Of a stretch of 64,000 nt of DNA, positions 35,451 to 47,166 are shown piece by piece. Position 1 is the first letter of the stretch. The number at the start of each line of letters is the position of its first letter. Below the pieces are notes generated by a model. The model worked only from the letters and a program-made list of their open reading frames with translations, was not told the DNA's origin and did no database searches. This DNA comes from Toxonevra muliebris (lineage: Eukaryota; Arthropoda; Insecta; Diptera; Pallopteridae). A program made the position numbers and the translations under genes. The stretch is from the NCBI GenBank assembly GCA_963691655.1, contig OY829326.1:81523235-81587234 (forward strand). Reading direction: 5' to 3'.

Positions 35451-36125
35451 ATCCATGGTCACAGGCTGGACATTGGCCTCATTTGGGTTCCTGGTCACAG
35501 GAACATCGAAGGCAATGTAAGGGCCGATGAATTAGCGAGACGAGGTTCAGCTCTGTATTTAACTCAGGCGCAATCTATAGCAATACCCCTGAATAAAATC
35601 AAGGCTGATATACTCTCTCACTTCCTTACCCTTGCAGATAGCAGATGGACAAATCTTTTCACCTGCGCCGTAGCCAAAAAAACATTGCCAAAATTCAACC
35701 ATAGCAGAACCAGGGACCTTCTTTGCCACACTCCATCTGATGCAGCCAGACTGACTGCAGTACTGACGGGTCATTGGGCAATAGGAGACCATGCGGCCAG
35801 ACTCCGCATCCCACACAACACGCACTGTAGAAGCTGCAACAACCTTGATGAGAGACTCTAACCCACTTTCTCTGTCATTCCCCGGCTCTTGCTAGGACCA
35901 GACTAAAACTATTCCACGAACCAGAAAAGGTCTAGAAAAAGACGACATAACCAAGATCTCCAAGCTCGAAACTGGAAAACTCCTCCAATTTCTTAATCTT
36001 ACGAACTGGCTCTAGTTAAAGAGCAAACACCCGTTAACAAATGAGGTTGTGGTATCAAAACGGCACTCTAGCGCTAATTGTGCTCCCCCTGAAGGGAGTA
36101 GCCACTCTATCTACCTACCTATATC
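35451..36125 (+). pseudogene. LINE fragment: RNase H, C-terminal tail and 3' end
   Basis: The frame from 35451 reads IGLIWVPGHRNIEGNVRADE then LARRGSALY. This is the last part of RNase H1 with the conserved His and Asp (VPGHxxIxGNxxADxLA). It goes on with TLPKFNHSRTRDLLCHTPSD, ARLTAVLTGHWAIGDHAARL and HCRSCNN, the linker and start of the C-terminal cysteine motif. It stops at 35859-35861. A shifted frame continues HFLCHSPALARTRLK and ends with KLENSSNFLILRTGS. The 3' end has GTGGTATCAAAACGGCAC and a CTACCTACCTA tail. The 5' end is truncated. It is a dead copy of an RNase H-bearing LINE, distinct in tail from the 33725 copy. Confidence 0.82.
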
Positions 36126-36965
36126 CAGGGTTGCCGTTTTGCTTATTTGTAAGCAAATTTTGCTTACTTTTTTTAAGGTTATGCACACGTGTACTTTTTT
36201 CTCATTTTGTTTATTTTTTTTTAAATTTAATTTGAACTAAAATTTGCAAGAAAATTTTGATATATTGGCATATTTTTTTTATTACTCCCTTTATTTCGTT
36301 TTTTTTTCATTCGATAAGAAAGGGTAGCACTACTTATGTTCATGCTTACTTGTTGTCATCCAAGTTATCGAATGAAAAATATAAGTAGTACCAAAATTAT
36401 ATAGGACCACAAATTTTCAACCAAATTTTCGAGTGATTTTCCAACGGTTTTATAGTAATTAGGGATCGCTGATCACGACTGCGTACACAGTTTTTCTCCA
36501 TTACGTCTAGTTCTCTTTTTCCATAAATGGCAGATAAAAAAACACCGTTGAGAAAACTATTATACTGTTTTTGGAGAAAATGTGTCTTGTTAAAAATTAT
36601 GAAGGGTCATAGAACATTAGAATGACATATTTTCCAGAATAATACCAATACAGAATTTTTGCATTAGAACAAGCCATTGGCACTACATAAGTTAATAATG
36701 GAATCGTTTGTTGTTGTAATTACATTAGGCTTCCATGTGGAGTCAAGAAAGTTTAAAGAAAAATATTTAACTGGTTAAAAAAAAAAAAATTTTTGTTGGC
36801 TCCGCATGGGAATGAACCACGGGTCAAATTTTTTTTTTTTTAAATTACCCCTATATAAGCATTCCCTGTCTTATTACTACCATATATGTTTGTTTACTTT
36901 TTTTCAAATAGTTAACATTTTTTGAATAATTTGATTACAAAATTTTTTATGGCGTGGTAACTCTG
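36126..36965. mobile_element. hAT-type non-autonomous element
   Basis: Left terminus CAGGGTTGCCGTTTTGC and, in reverse complement, right terminus CAGAGTTACCACGCC. Flanking octamers CCTATATC and CTTAGATC agree at 6 of 8, consistent with an aged hAT duplication. It sits directly on the tail of the preceding LINE. The 840-bp interior holds a block (36461-36640) that is also found inverted at 47930-48270. No transposase frame is present. Confidence 0.6.
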
Positions 36966-37249
36966 CTTAGATCGTTATCCAAGGCAGTGGCTTGGCGGTT
37001 ACATTGTTCTCTATCGTTAGATTATATGAAATAAACCTTACCGATGCGTCCGCACTGAAGGATAGTATAAAGAGTCGTTAGTTTATATCAGCAGAGCGTC
37101 CGCAACCTATGTTCTTCATAATACATTTTTCATTCGTTGATGTATTCATTGGATCTTGGTGTGAGTCTTTACGAAAGATCTAGACTGTTACCAAAGTTTA
37201 TAGCACGTCAGGGCTCAGCTCTATAATTTTTGAAAAATGGCTAAATACA

Positions 37250-37404
37250 CTATTTTTAGGGGTTTCAAATCCGTTTTTTCTTCGAAAGCGTGACTGGATG
37301 GGAAGTTTTTGACCCCAGATTTTTATTCAGCATGAAAAACTCATTTGGAATCACTAGAAGCCATCTTATTCGAACAAGAAAAATTAAAATTTGCAGGGCA
37401 GTGG
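37250..37404 (-). repeat. dispersed repeat related to the 17.4-kb hAT MITE interior
   Basis: In reverse complement it shares TTTTTCATGCTGAA, GGTCAAAAACTTCCCAT and TTGAAACCCCTAA with 17941-18075, and CTGCCCTGCA at the far side. The copies differ by substitutions and indels. It lies just before the last channel exon. Confidence 0.65.
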
Positions 37405-37486
37405 AATTAATTAATTAATTAGTTTTATTCCGTAATTAAACACATAAAAAAATGCAATTTTAATTTACGCTAATTTCTTTTTTCAG

Positions 37487-37633
37487 ACTTGTTTCGTTCA
37501 GGTGCGTAAAAAGGAACCGCCTCATCCAATACGTGTGGCAAAAACGATTGATGTTATCGCTAGAATCACATTTCCAACAGCATACGCCATTTTCCTAATT
37601 TTTTTTTTTGTTCACTATAAAGGATTTTCGTAA
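37487..37633 (+). CDS. pHCl-1: pHCl-1 last exon, TM4 and stop
   Basis: Acceptor TTTTTTCAG ends at 37486; the exon starts in phase 0 and runs to TAA at 37631-37633. It encodes TCFVQVRKKEPPHPIRVAKT, then the TM4 segment IDVIARITFPTAYAIFLIFF, then FVHYKGFS. IDxIxRxxFPxxYxxFxIFFF is the canonical TM4 of Cys-loop anion channels, and the short extracellular tail after it is normal for the family. The KKEPPHPIRVAKTIDVIAR context is, from memory, specific to pHCl-1. This exon would be shared by every isoform that includes TM4. Confidence 0.9.
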   Translation, partial: TCFVQVRKKEPPHPIRVAKTIDVIARITFPTAYAIFLIFFFVHYKGFS

Positions 37634-39086
37634 AATTAATTAATGCAAATGAAGACATTACAAGTTTATAAAATTAGATTTAAAAACAAAATATATTGCT
37701 AAGAAACAACACTGCAAATGAAATTAAACGCAACTTTAACAGCAAAAGAAAAGTGATGACACTGTGTAACAAATTTTTTAAAAGTTTTTACACTTACTAA
37801 TTATAAGTTTCTTAAATGAGTTTGGAAGACCAATTAAATTTCTGAATAATTAGCAAAAAAAAAAACGATTTGAGTATTTTATTTATATAGCTTTTCAAAT
37901 AATAATATCTGTGCAAAAAAAATATTTTTAAAAATATCTGGTCTGAGAAATTAAACTGAGCCAAAGTTTCTTTTGGTTTCTTTCACACTTTACTTAGTTT
38001 TTTCACTAGTCCCCCCAGTTCATAACAATAAATTTACTATGTAGTTTTAAGCTGGCAACCCACGCTTAAAGGACAGCTAGAGATCAATCCTGCCAAACCT
38101 AAGATATATTAAAGCTCTGGTGGAGGTTTCTAAAAGGTCAATTGTTTTCTGGCAATATCTCAATAAAATATACATGTAAGCTCTGCAATAAGTCCGTAGA
38201 GTCTCTGGAGTTACAAGCAAATGTAAGCTGTTGACGCACAGAAAAATACATGGTACATACTCATTGTAGGTTCACCTTAAATACACCTAAAACTCAACTT
38301 TTTTATATAAACTGCTCGCAACTCCTTCAAACTAGGCACTCCTATTTTATTCTCACCAGTATTCTAAATAAATACAATGTTACACAGTGTACAGCTAAAC
38401 CATGATAATTCAATACACATAACAAATTTCAGTTCGAATTGAATTATATATATGTAGCTAAAATTACAAAAAAAAAAAAATAATTAAAACAATTTTAGTT
38501 GTGCTCAAATTGAAATCATTTTTCATTACAAAATTATGAAAAACAAACGAAAAATATAAAATGAAAGTTCGTAAATACTTTTAGTGAAACAAAGGGAAAC
38601 ACATAAAGTGATAAAAATTAATTAAAGAAAAACATAAACAAAAACCAAAACCAAATAGACGAAATTTAAGCAAATCGTTTAAAAAATAAGTTAATATTAT
38701 ATAAAATTTACGAAATACTTAAATTTAATTAATTATATATGTATATTAAAGTTTTGACTGCCTTTTTTAAAAATAGAAAATTGAAAGAAAATATTAATAT
38801 TAAATAATGTGTTTAATAAACATTAAAAAAAAAACTACAAAAATGTATATTTAAGAAAATTAGACAATTATCTAAAACGATCGACAAAATAAAAATAATA
38901 TATATAAAAATATGTACCAAATAAATTCGAAGGAAATATAAAAACATTTAAAGCTTTATTGCTTAAAATTTGCATTAAAAATTAATGATTAATGAAAAAT
39001 GCAAAATACATAAAACGAAATTCAGGATAAAACCAAATTTATTACACTTAACTTACTCGAATAGAAAATATGAGAATAATAACTTA
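37634..39086 (+). other. channel 3' untranslated region and flank
   Basis: Very AT-rich DNA after the stop. AATAAA signals occur, for example, at 38027-38032 and several more up to about 38940, so the transcript end cannot be chosen by eye. Recurrent 14-base motifs ATGACACTGTGTAA (37756) and TTACACAGTGTACA (38380) face each other here. No other gene is seen. Confidence 0.45.
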
Positions 39087-39471
39087 AAGGGTGTCCACGA
39101 AAATACTTATCACTGAATTACACCTATATATTTGTAGACTTTTGAAATAACAACTTATCTCTGCAGGCAAAGTTTTCATTTTTTCTTTTAATTTTGACTC
39201 GTTTTTGGTGCTATAACTCTTGAACATGAATTTAAAAGGAAATTGAAACTTCGTATATAGAGATAAGTTGTTTTGTCAAAAGTTCACAGATATACAAGCA
39301 TACATTTGTATATTTCCGGCAATCGCTTTTGAAATATCTGCGTTGGATACGGTATTCAACAAAATTTAAATTCTTGCAATTTTACCTCCGGTTGCTAAAA
39401 TTTTTGAAACTTAGAAAGATTTATTTTTTACCCCAGTTTTCTCTTGTTAAAAATATTTCGTGGACACCCTT
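39087..39471. mobile_element. mariner-type MITE with TA target site
   Basis: Terminal repeats AAGGGTGTCCACGAAAATA (left) and AAGGGTGTCCACGAAATAT (right, reverse complement). TA lies at 39085-39086 and 39472-39473. The interior of 385 bp has no transposase; a 70-codon frame (39329-39541) crosses the right end and is incidental. The ends resemble TTAGGGTGTC-type ends elsewhere in the window. Confidence 0.82.
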
Positions 39472-40394
39472 TATTTTTAAATTTCATGCTGAACAAAAAC
39501 AAATTTACATACATGCATACATAGATACCTACTTTGCTTAATTTTAACCTTAAGGTATATAAAAAAAGAAAAATGTATGTAACAGAAATACAAATAGAAA
39601 ATGGAAACTTTTTTAAGCTACACATTTCTGACTGATGATAACAAATTTTCTGTACTAATTTAATTTATCATTTAATTTAGCATTATTGAATTAAATCAAA
39701 TTAAATCGAATCATGAATAATATCCTTGGAATGAACCCATGCATGCATATTTTACTTGAATTACGACATTGATTAGATTGAGATGAAGTGCAACTCACCT
39801 GCTCTGAAAAGTGTGATAGCAAATTTTTGAGCCATCTCTTTTAAGGAATTGTAGTTTTAAAAGTTTAATAAAATTGCAATCTGGTCCATGTTTCTTTATG
39901 CGCTTCGGAGTATATAAATATGATTGGTCGCTTTAGAAGACAGTGAACAGCAACTGCTGCTCTGATTCTTCTTGAATTTCTTTACGTGCCATCTTATTTT
40001 ACCATATCAGTAAGGCAACCGACTAAACTTATTGTTTTTTTAAGTTTAAACAGTGAGAAACTTGAGTATTGAAATTTACATTTTCAAAACTGATCTGATA
40101 ATATGTATCTAAAATGTAACCGATTCAATAAATTGCAAGGCAAATATTTTTCAAACCGTCATATTGAATTCTTCATTATAAACTTGCCAATGTTGACAGC
40201 TGATAATTGGCATTTAACTGTAAATACTGATTAAAACCCCACTACTCCAACCAGTGACAAAATGAGAAGTTCATCTTCCATAACTGGGGAATATACATAG
40301 CATAAAGAATTAGGAAAAATTTTTCAAACATGTTAGTTTACAATATTTCACTAATTTCATATTATATTACTTACTTCGTTTTACATTATCGATG

Positions 40395-40510
40395 GTCATG
40401 AATCAACCAAAAAATCGAAACTCCCCTTTGGAAATTTTAAATAATATCCCAGAGATTCTCAATCGAATTAAAATCCGGACTAAAAGTTGGCCGTTTCAAT
40501 AAAATCAGTA
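40395..40510 (-). pseudogene. Tc1-type transposase fragment
   Basis: The minus strand reads LKRPTFSPDFNSIENLWDII and then a stop. This matches the second catalytic Asp and the SPDLNPIENLWD motif of Tc1 transposases, with PDF for PDL and NS for NP. Only this piece of the DDE domain is recognisable. Confidence 0.65.
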
Positions 40511-40589
40511 AATAAAGTACCCCGAAATACTAAGCCCATATAAGCTCAAAAAGAAAACGCGAATTGAAAACAATAAAATTTCGCCATCT

Positions 40590-40740
40590 ATAGATATCAA
40601 AAGAGGCTTTTGCGAAATGCTTATTTTAACGAAATCACAGGAGGGATTCGCGTTTCGTAAAAATATCGTCATTTAATGGTTAAAGAGTGGAAATAAGTTT
40701 TATTTTCAGATGAAACGAAGCAATACCTAAATGTCACAAA
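40590..40740 (+). pseudogene. Tc1-type transposase fragment, opposite strand
   Basis: The + strand reads, across small frame breaks, KSQEGFAFRKN, then HLMVKEWK, a stop and VLFSDETKQYL. VLFSDE with the first catalytic Asp is a Tc1 signature, and TVEEWKKVLFSDETKF is the usual context. It lies 80 bases from an inverted piece of the same kind of gene (40395-40510), so a rearranged or paired insertion is likely. Confidence 0.6.
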
Positions 40741-41624
40741 AATTATGTTGTTATGCATCAGTATATATGTATAACTACATTCTTTTGCTAAATATCTAAA
40801 AGCCTTTTTCCGAAATCGAGTTTCTCATGCATTAGGATTAAACGTTTCCACCTGCACCTCGACCAAACATTTTTTTAAGGCATTCAACCCAAACGTATGT
40901 CTCTCTTCTTTTAGTTAAAATAAGAGATTTCGAATAAAGTTTGGAAATGTTTTCTGCTCCAACAAAATTTTAATAATGTGTGTTAGGGCCTTAACAAATT
41001 AAGATAGCAATATAATTTCATACATGTGGTGGTGCACAGCCAAAAACGTATCTCAAAAAAAGATGTATTTTCGTGTCATAATTTCGAAATTGTATCCCAG
41101 AAGGTACAATTGTACCTTTATTATTTTTACATTCCTTTCACTTTCCCCAGCGCCATCTATATGTCATTATCGCATCAGCTGCGATTCCACTAAAGTGTTG
41201 CCAACACTTGACATTAACTACCAAATTATCCCTTTATAAGCTGACATCAACGACTCTGCTCATTTATGTGAGCCCGATCTCCATACTATCAAGGTGATTT
41301 TATGTAAAAGGTGATAGCAGTAGTATAATTTACTACGGGAACAGCTTTATTGCGTCATACCTAGACCTTCTTCAAAAAAAGAAGAAGAAGAGTTTCAAGT
41401 TAAGTATGCAAAAATAACTGTTATTTAATCCGTTATCTTTTGTAAACAAATCATCTTATCTTACAAACTCTCCTGGTAAGAAGAGTTTTTGTCGTTTTTG
41501 CATTCTGACTTGTAGTAGTTAACAAAAATCAGCAGTTGTTTTTAAACTGTTGCTTCTGTCCAATTTTTGGGAAACAACATGTAGGCATGAAAAAGCTGAG
41601 CAAAAACACACAACTACGCATTCA

Positions 41625-42390
41625 TAGTGATGATTCGATACAAGTAAATACAAGTAAATACTCGATACTTTTCATTCGATTCAAGTACAAAAGGATCAGT
41701 ATCGGATACTCGATACTTTTGGAAAATATTTATTCAAAAAACTGAAATATGGCTATACAATATTTAAAATTGTGGATCGTATTAAAATAATTTACAACAA
41801 TCAATAATATATTTCAAAATGCTACTGCAGAATTATTCAATATAAATATTCAAAATCTTTCAGTCCCTATTGCAATATTCCAATGTACGAAAATATTGCA
41901 GTACTGTATTGAAGTTCTAGAAAATATGGCCGGCCATGCATGTAGAACATAATGTTTATTGAAACCGTTGCATTGAAATAAAATATATTTAACAAGCTAT
42001 AATCTGTTGATTAGTTTTCCTTCTATTATAAATTTTGTAGCGATTTGCATCTAAACATAATAAATATCATATACTTAAGTTAACGTAATTTCTATATGAT
42101 TCACGTGTTTCCAGGAGAAATATCTCAAAACCACAATGTATAGGCGAAAAACTCGTGCTGAATAGTGTAAACTGTATGTTAACCATGTGGTATCACAATG
42201 GCCAGCTCTGGCCTGAATGTGTTCCTCGACAGCCACTTAAAAATAAGTATAATTTGACTCTTTAAACGAGTATTCGATACAAGTACATATTCGATACTTT
42301 TTTCCGATATTTTCGGTAGCATCGATACTTTTATTCGATACAAGTAATGAGTAAAAGTATCGATACTATGTGGGTATCGAATCAACACTA
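41625..42390. mobile_element. hAT-type MITE with CGATAC subterminal repeats
   Basis: Left end TAGTGATGATTCGATAC and right end (reverse complement) TAGTGTTGATTCGATAC differ at one base. Flanking octamers CGCATTCA (41617-41624) and CGCGTTCA (42391-42398) agree at 7 of 8. Many copies of CGATACTTTT or CGATACAAGTA crowd both ends (41637-41720 and 42265-42380), like transposase-binding subterminal repeats of hAT elements. It is 766 bp without a transposase. A LINE/SINE tail fragment lies inside it. Confidence 0.83.
42183..42237 (+). repeat. LINE/SINE 3' tail fragment nested in hAT MITE
   Basis: CATGTGGTATCACAATGG, then GGCCTGAATGTGTTCCTCGA and CAGCC match, in order, the 3' end of the SINE at 18371-18683. 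The body upstream does not obviously match the SINE, so this may be a truncated LINE or another SINE. Confidence 0.65.
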
Positions 42391-43279
42391 CGCGTTCAGA
42401 AGACACGCTCTCCTGTGTTAGGAAACAGTTGCGCCTTCTGAACGTAACCATTGTTACTTTATTGGATATATTTCATTTTAAAAGAACTAAGCACTTTCCT
42501 CAGAGGTCCAGCGAGCTTGATTCCAAGCAACTTTTTTATCGAAACTTTCATTCTTTTATAGTTTTATCAGTTTGTAAACCAATTTTCTATGAAAAGACCA
42601 GAGAGTATTCTTTTCAAAATAGGCACAATGAGCGTTAGATTTCTTCTTCTGAAAGTTTTGTTCATAGATTCGAGTTATGCACTATTTCCAGAAGGAATTC
42701 CTCACTCAGTTTTAAATTTAAACTTATTTTGTGATTGCAATGTGCCTATGTACATAGAAAAAAATATAATATCATTACCTAAACTCAGTATGTAAAACCT
42801 AAAATAAACTATTGATTTAGTTCAATAATGCTATGTAAATATGAGTTAATAACTAAATACAATACTTATTAAGGCAGAAATAGAATCCAACAAAAAGTCA
42901 CAAAATGCAATTAAAAAATTTAAAAAGAAAAAATTAAAAAATACATATCAATGCCTCATAACTAATTCTACACTTTACCTAAAACTAAAATATGCTGCAA
43001 ATGCTAACAAGAAGAAGGCAGACAGTATTCTAAATATTTTGATTTTTGTTTTATATTTATCGTAAAATTTTAATTATATATTCATATATTTTTCATTAAA
43101 AATGTACATAGTTTTCAACAGTTTCTAAGCATTAAAAAAGCCAGACACTCTATGCTCCAGTCCATCACATACCACTTACGCCACTAAGGGGAGATTTAAA
43201 ATTCTTGGCCCAAAACAAACATATTTTTTGTAAACTTTTCGTCTTTATAAAAAAATTTATTTCATAATATAAAATGGAG

Positions 43280-44217
43280 TAGCACATGTTTCGGGTTTCG
43301 GGTTGGACAATATGGGTCATCCTCATGTCCGATTCTGTGCTGGTACTCCTTAAAGCACCTATGACCGCTTAGCAGTTGCGTGATGTAGAAGTCCACGTCG
43401 CCGTGCCTCCGTTGACACCAATTCGCAATGTCAGTAATCAGCGCAAACGTCCAACACCATTTTCTGGAGCACTTCCAGCGCTGTTACCACTCTGATATAG
43501 ATCTTTGTCGTCCATTTTCAATGTGCCCGTGGGCCTTTCTCCTGATTTATTCTGAAGCCTCTTGAGCTCTGTCGTGTGGATGTCTATGAGCAGCTTTCCC
43601 GCGATGACAAATATCGCGTCTTGCGATAACATTTGGAAAGCACTGGTCACCCTCCTTAATGTGCGACTTTTTTGCAGCTCCTCAAATCAGTGTTGCATAT
43701 AATACCACGGAGTTCATAACCGTGGACGAAAGCTACCTTCTAGACCTCCATCATCTGACATTATGCGCATTAATGCGCCGTATATTTTCATCGCTTTGCT
43801 ACTGACCGCTGCAAGATGGTCCTTGAACGGCATTCTGATATCCTTGAACGGCATTCTGACTCTTAGGTAGCGGATGCGCGGTTGCGATAATATGGTGTGC
43901 TCTCCCATTCTCACCACCAGCTGTTCTCTCTTCTTCCTTGTACTCAGGAGCACGGCTTTCGTCTTTTGTGCGCTCAGCCCTCGGTGCACTCTGGAAATGG
44001 CATCATTGCAGACTAGCTGTAAGTCCTCTACCCGCTTTGCCACTGCCATTAAAGCATTGTCGTCTGCGTATCCCACCAACGTTTTGCCTGCCGGAAGATC
44101 CAGTTTAACAACACTATCGTACATCAAGTTCCAAAGTGTTGGTCCCAGTACTGAGCCCTGAGGTACGCCGCCGGTTATTTTGTACACCTTGACCCCCCCC
44201 CCCATCGTCCGTATCAT
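43280..44217 (-). pseudogene. R1-type LINE reverse transcriptase, 5' truncated and broken
   Basis: The frame from 44217 has GGVPQGSVLGPTLWNLMYDS and LPAGKTLVGYADDNALMAVA, the palm motifs of an R1-clade polymerase with catalytic YADD. Then come SAQKTKAVLLSTRKK and DHLAAVSSKAMKIYGALMRI. A second frame (43650-43438) has SAFQMLSQDAIFVIAGKLLI, the R1-type thumb/connection. Near 43400-43290 a third frame gives FYITQLLSGHRCFKEYQHRI then GHEDDPYCP, the C-terminal zinc motif. MPFKDIRMPFKD shows an 18-21 base tandem duplication (43829-43860). A run of eleven C marks a weak spot near 44195. R1 usually inserts in 28S rDNA; no rDNA flanks this piece. Confidence 0.82.
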
Positions 44218-46873
44218 ATAAGAGCAGCCTAGTTAGGGTAGCCAGACATACTGACTTTATTTTAAATACTGATTTTTTGAAATCTCGAAGTCAGTACGAA
44301 AATGTACTGATTTCTGTATTTTGTACTGATTTTTTCAAAATCGTCTCCCCCTGTTTGTTTCTTTTTCTGATTGTTCACAAAACAAAATGCCTACGCGTTG
44401 CTGCTATCGAGAGAAGAAAAGCAATATTTGTATGAAGAAAAGTCGGTTATTGAATGTTTTTAAATGAGCGAAAGGAATTTGTTATTAATTGAATTTGATT
44501 ATTGTCCTGACCTCTTACAATCCTCTAAATATGGAAACTGATACGTAATCATGTATGTTTTTTATCACACTAGGCCACTTTCTTCATTCTAGGTCACGTA
44601 TAGTGCGCGTACAACTTAAGGCTTAAGGGACTCAGGCATCTATGTCGAAATTTTTCGGCTGAAAATGTTTATATTTTAAATAATGTGTAACAGGCTTAAA
44701 GTACGTGTATGTGTATACAGAGACGGGTAAATCAGACGGCCGTTTCGGAATCCGCCACGATTCCTCATCAGTGATCTTAGTGATAGTTCTTAATCTTTCA
44801 ATATCATATATAAGCTACTAATATTTGAAATCATAACCAAGAATTGCAGATTTGATTCCAAATAGCTTCACAGAGAACAGAGATATTGAAAGAAAACTAC
44901 CACTACCTTTCTGTATACTTATTTGTTCTTGTGATTGTCTTCTTACTACTAGTCCGCACAACAGTTCGTTATTTCAAAGTCTAGTACATGAGAAAGAGTG
45001 TGTGTGTGTCACACATTATTTAACATAACAAATTAATTGTTTATATTTTACTCTGAATTTAGCTCAATAAGTATGACTCCAAAATCATATGTGCAATAAA
45101 AGCAAATAGAAGCTTAATAATACAGATCATCCTTTCATGCCAGGCCCTATGAAATGCTTGTGCGACATCGAGCAAGATTACTGAACAGTATTGATTGTTC
45201 TGAAAACCTCGAACTGCTGCTGTATTTTAGCGAGTAATAATCTTTTAAATAGTTCTAATCGGATGGCCACAAGACTACTAAGTCTATACAAAGAGATTTG
45301 AGTTGGGTCTTTTCCAGGCTTACGAATCATTGTTATCTGTGAGGGTTTCCAGGAGGCAACTTTTTAATCATTATTCCACTGATTAGGTCGATGCTTAGAG
45401 ATTTCTTTGGATTTACATAAATCACTATAAGTAAGCTTCATACTTCTTGCGTATTACTTACATCATTAGAAAATGAAGCTCATTTTTTATTATCTCTGCT
45501 ACATAATTTAATTGAATGAAAATTGAAATCAATGCCGTAAGCTGTTGAAATCTCCGTACATTTTGGAATATGGTATAGATACTTATTTAACTACTTGTAA
45601 CGCCTCATTTAAGATTCAAAACAAACAAACAAAATGCATTATTCAAAATTTTTAGAAAAATATTTTACTTATGAATAAAAAAACAATGTAGATTTAAGCT
45701 TGTGATAAATTGAACACAACTAATAATTGAGCAGGTTAAAAAGGGCCACCGTATTTTCGTTTGAACAAAAACAAATTGTAAGCTTTTTGAAACAATAACG
45801 AAAACAAAAACACAAAAACAAAAAATATGAAATTAATTTAAAATATATTTACGAATTATATTCTTTAGCGAAAGTAAATTGTTTTGTTGACTTTTCAGCT
45901 TTTTAAATTATTACTCGTACAATTTAAAATGCTCTGCGTGCGTGCAGATTTTTGCTCTATTGCGATACTAAAAACCAAAAAGGACAATCTTTTTACAATT
46001 TATTGCAAATAATTCTTGGAAAATATCAACAGAAAAAAGGAGTATAAACTCATTAATATCTCAGCATCATAGCAACAGTAGTGAACGAACATTTTTTTTT
46101 TGTTGGGGGCGCAGGAGTCGACACTTGAAGACCTATTGAAAAATTTAGACCCCCCATGAACACTTTAATACTTAGATTACTTCTGATACGAAGAGAAACT
46201 AATGAGATTTGCACCAATATTTCAATATGAAACCAAAATTAGATAAAATAGAAATACTTCAGTTTTCCCGTCCAGAAGTTCGTTCTTAAGCTTCCATTAG
46301 CACATATTATTTTCATGTAAAAATTTAAGTACCTATTAGATTTTTTATTTTCTTTTGTTTTTAATAGAGAAAATATATTTCTAAAATTATCCGAATGTTG
46401 CCAACTGAAATGCTTTAAAACAACAAAATTAAAACCAATAAAAAATATTCATTCAGCCTTGAGAATCTAAACTATGTAACTATTGTTAAAAACTGAACAA
46501 CAAAAAAAACAAAACACTAGAAAATTATAAAGATTGTTAAAATGCACTGCAAATATTATTGAGACGCTAGAAAATTAAATTAGTTATATATTATTAACAA
46601 AGTAAGGTATGTTCCTTCATACTACGTGACATGTATGTATGTAGGAATATCGTAGAGGTACAGGAAAATGATTTTGTTGAAAATAATTTTACACTTTTGT
46701 CTTTTTTATTTGTAGGTACTCGCTGAGAATCTAATATTCCCATTATATTTTAGAAACTGTTTAAACAAATTAACATATTTTTAGTTATACTTCTATTAAT
46801 AAATTTAAACTAGAATTTCATTTCCAGTTACTCTTCAGTTTTACCATCGAAAGTTAATAGTGATAATCCGTGC
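44218..46873. other. no recognised gene
   Basis: AT-rich DNA with no ORF of note, no splice-supported coding segment and no defined element ends. Confidence 0.5.
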
Positions 46874-47166
46874 ACATTAACGACAGTAGCTACACGACTA
46901 CGAAATTCCATCGGCTTCAACTGTCGCCGTGTAGTCAACTACTAAAAACAAAACGAAAGCGGCAGCACTAGAAGCAACCACTGCTAAAATAACAAAACTA
47001 AACTCTTCTTCTTTCTTTGTTGCTTGAAAAATTAGTAATTGATTTAAATTGGCGACCGCCACAATTGTGTTTAGTGGTCATGTTGTCCTACCGTCGTTTC
47101 CAAAAGAACGTGTGTTTTTTTTTTATAATTTGGGAGATGTAGTCGTGTAGCTGTCGTCGTCAATGT
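46874..47166. mobile_element. inverted-repeat element of about 290 bp
   Basis: Left arm 46874-46901 (ACATTAACGACAGTAGCTAC then ACGACTAC) matches the reverse complement of right arm 47139-47166 (ACATTGACGACGACAGCTAC then ACGACTAC) with a few differences. A third copy of the core (TGTCGCCGTGTAGT) lies inside at 46922. No target duplication is clear. Confidence 0.6.

Larger units (their letters stand above)
30179..37486 (+). other. last channel intron
   Basis: About 7.3 kb from donor GTAAAC at 30179 to acceptor TTTTTTCAG ending at 37486. It has collected at least three LINE fragments, a small hairpin MITE, a local duplication, a minisatellite and a hAT-type element, all listed. 31860-33700 shows no gene; a + strand frame at 33197-33550 (117 codons) has no recognised domain. 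Confidence 0.7.

Noticed and set aside
36790..36830. GGGAATGAACCACGGGTC resembling a reversed tRNA box B
   Set aside because: No box A at the right distance on that strand.
46690..46780. TTTTTATTTGTAG acceptor followed by a short open frame
   Set aside because: Frame closes after about 20 codons with no donor and no recognised peptide.
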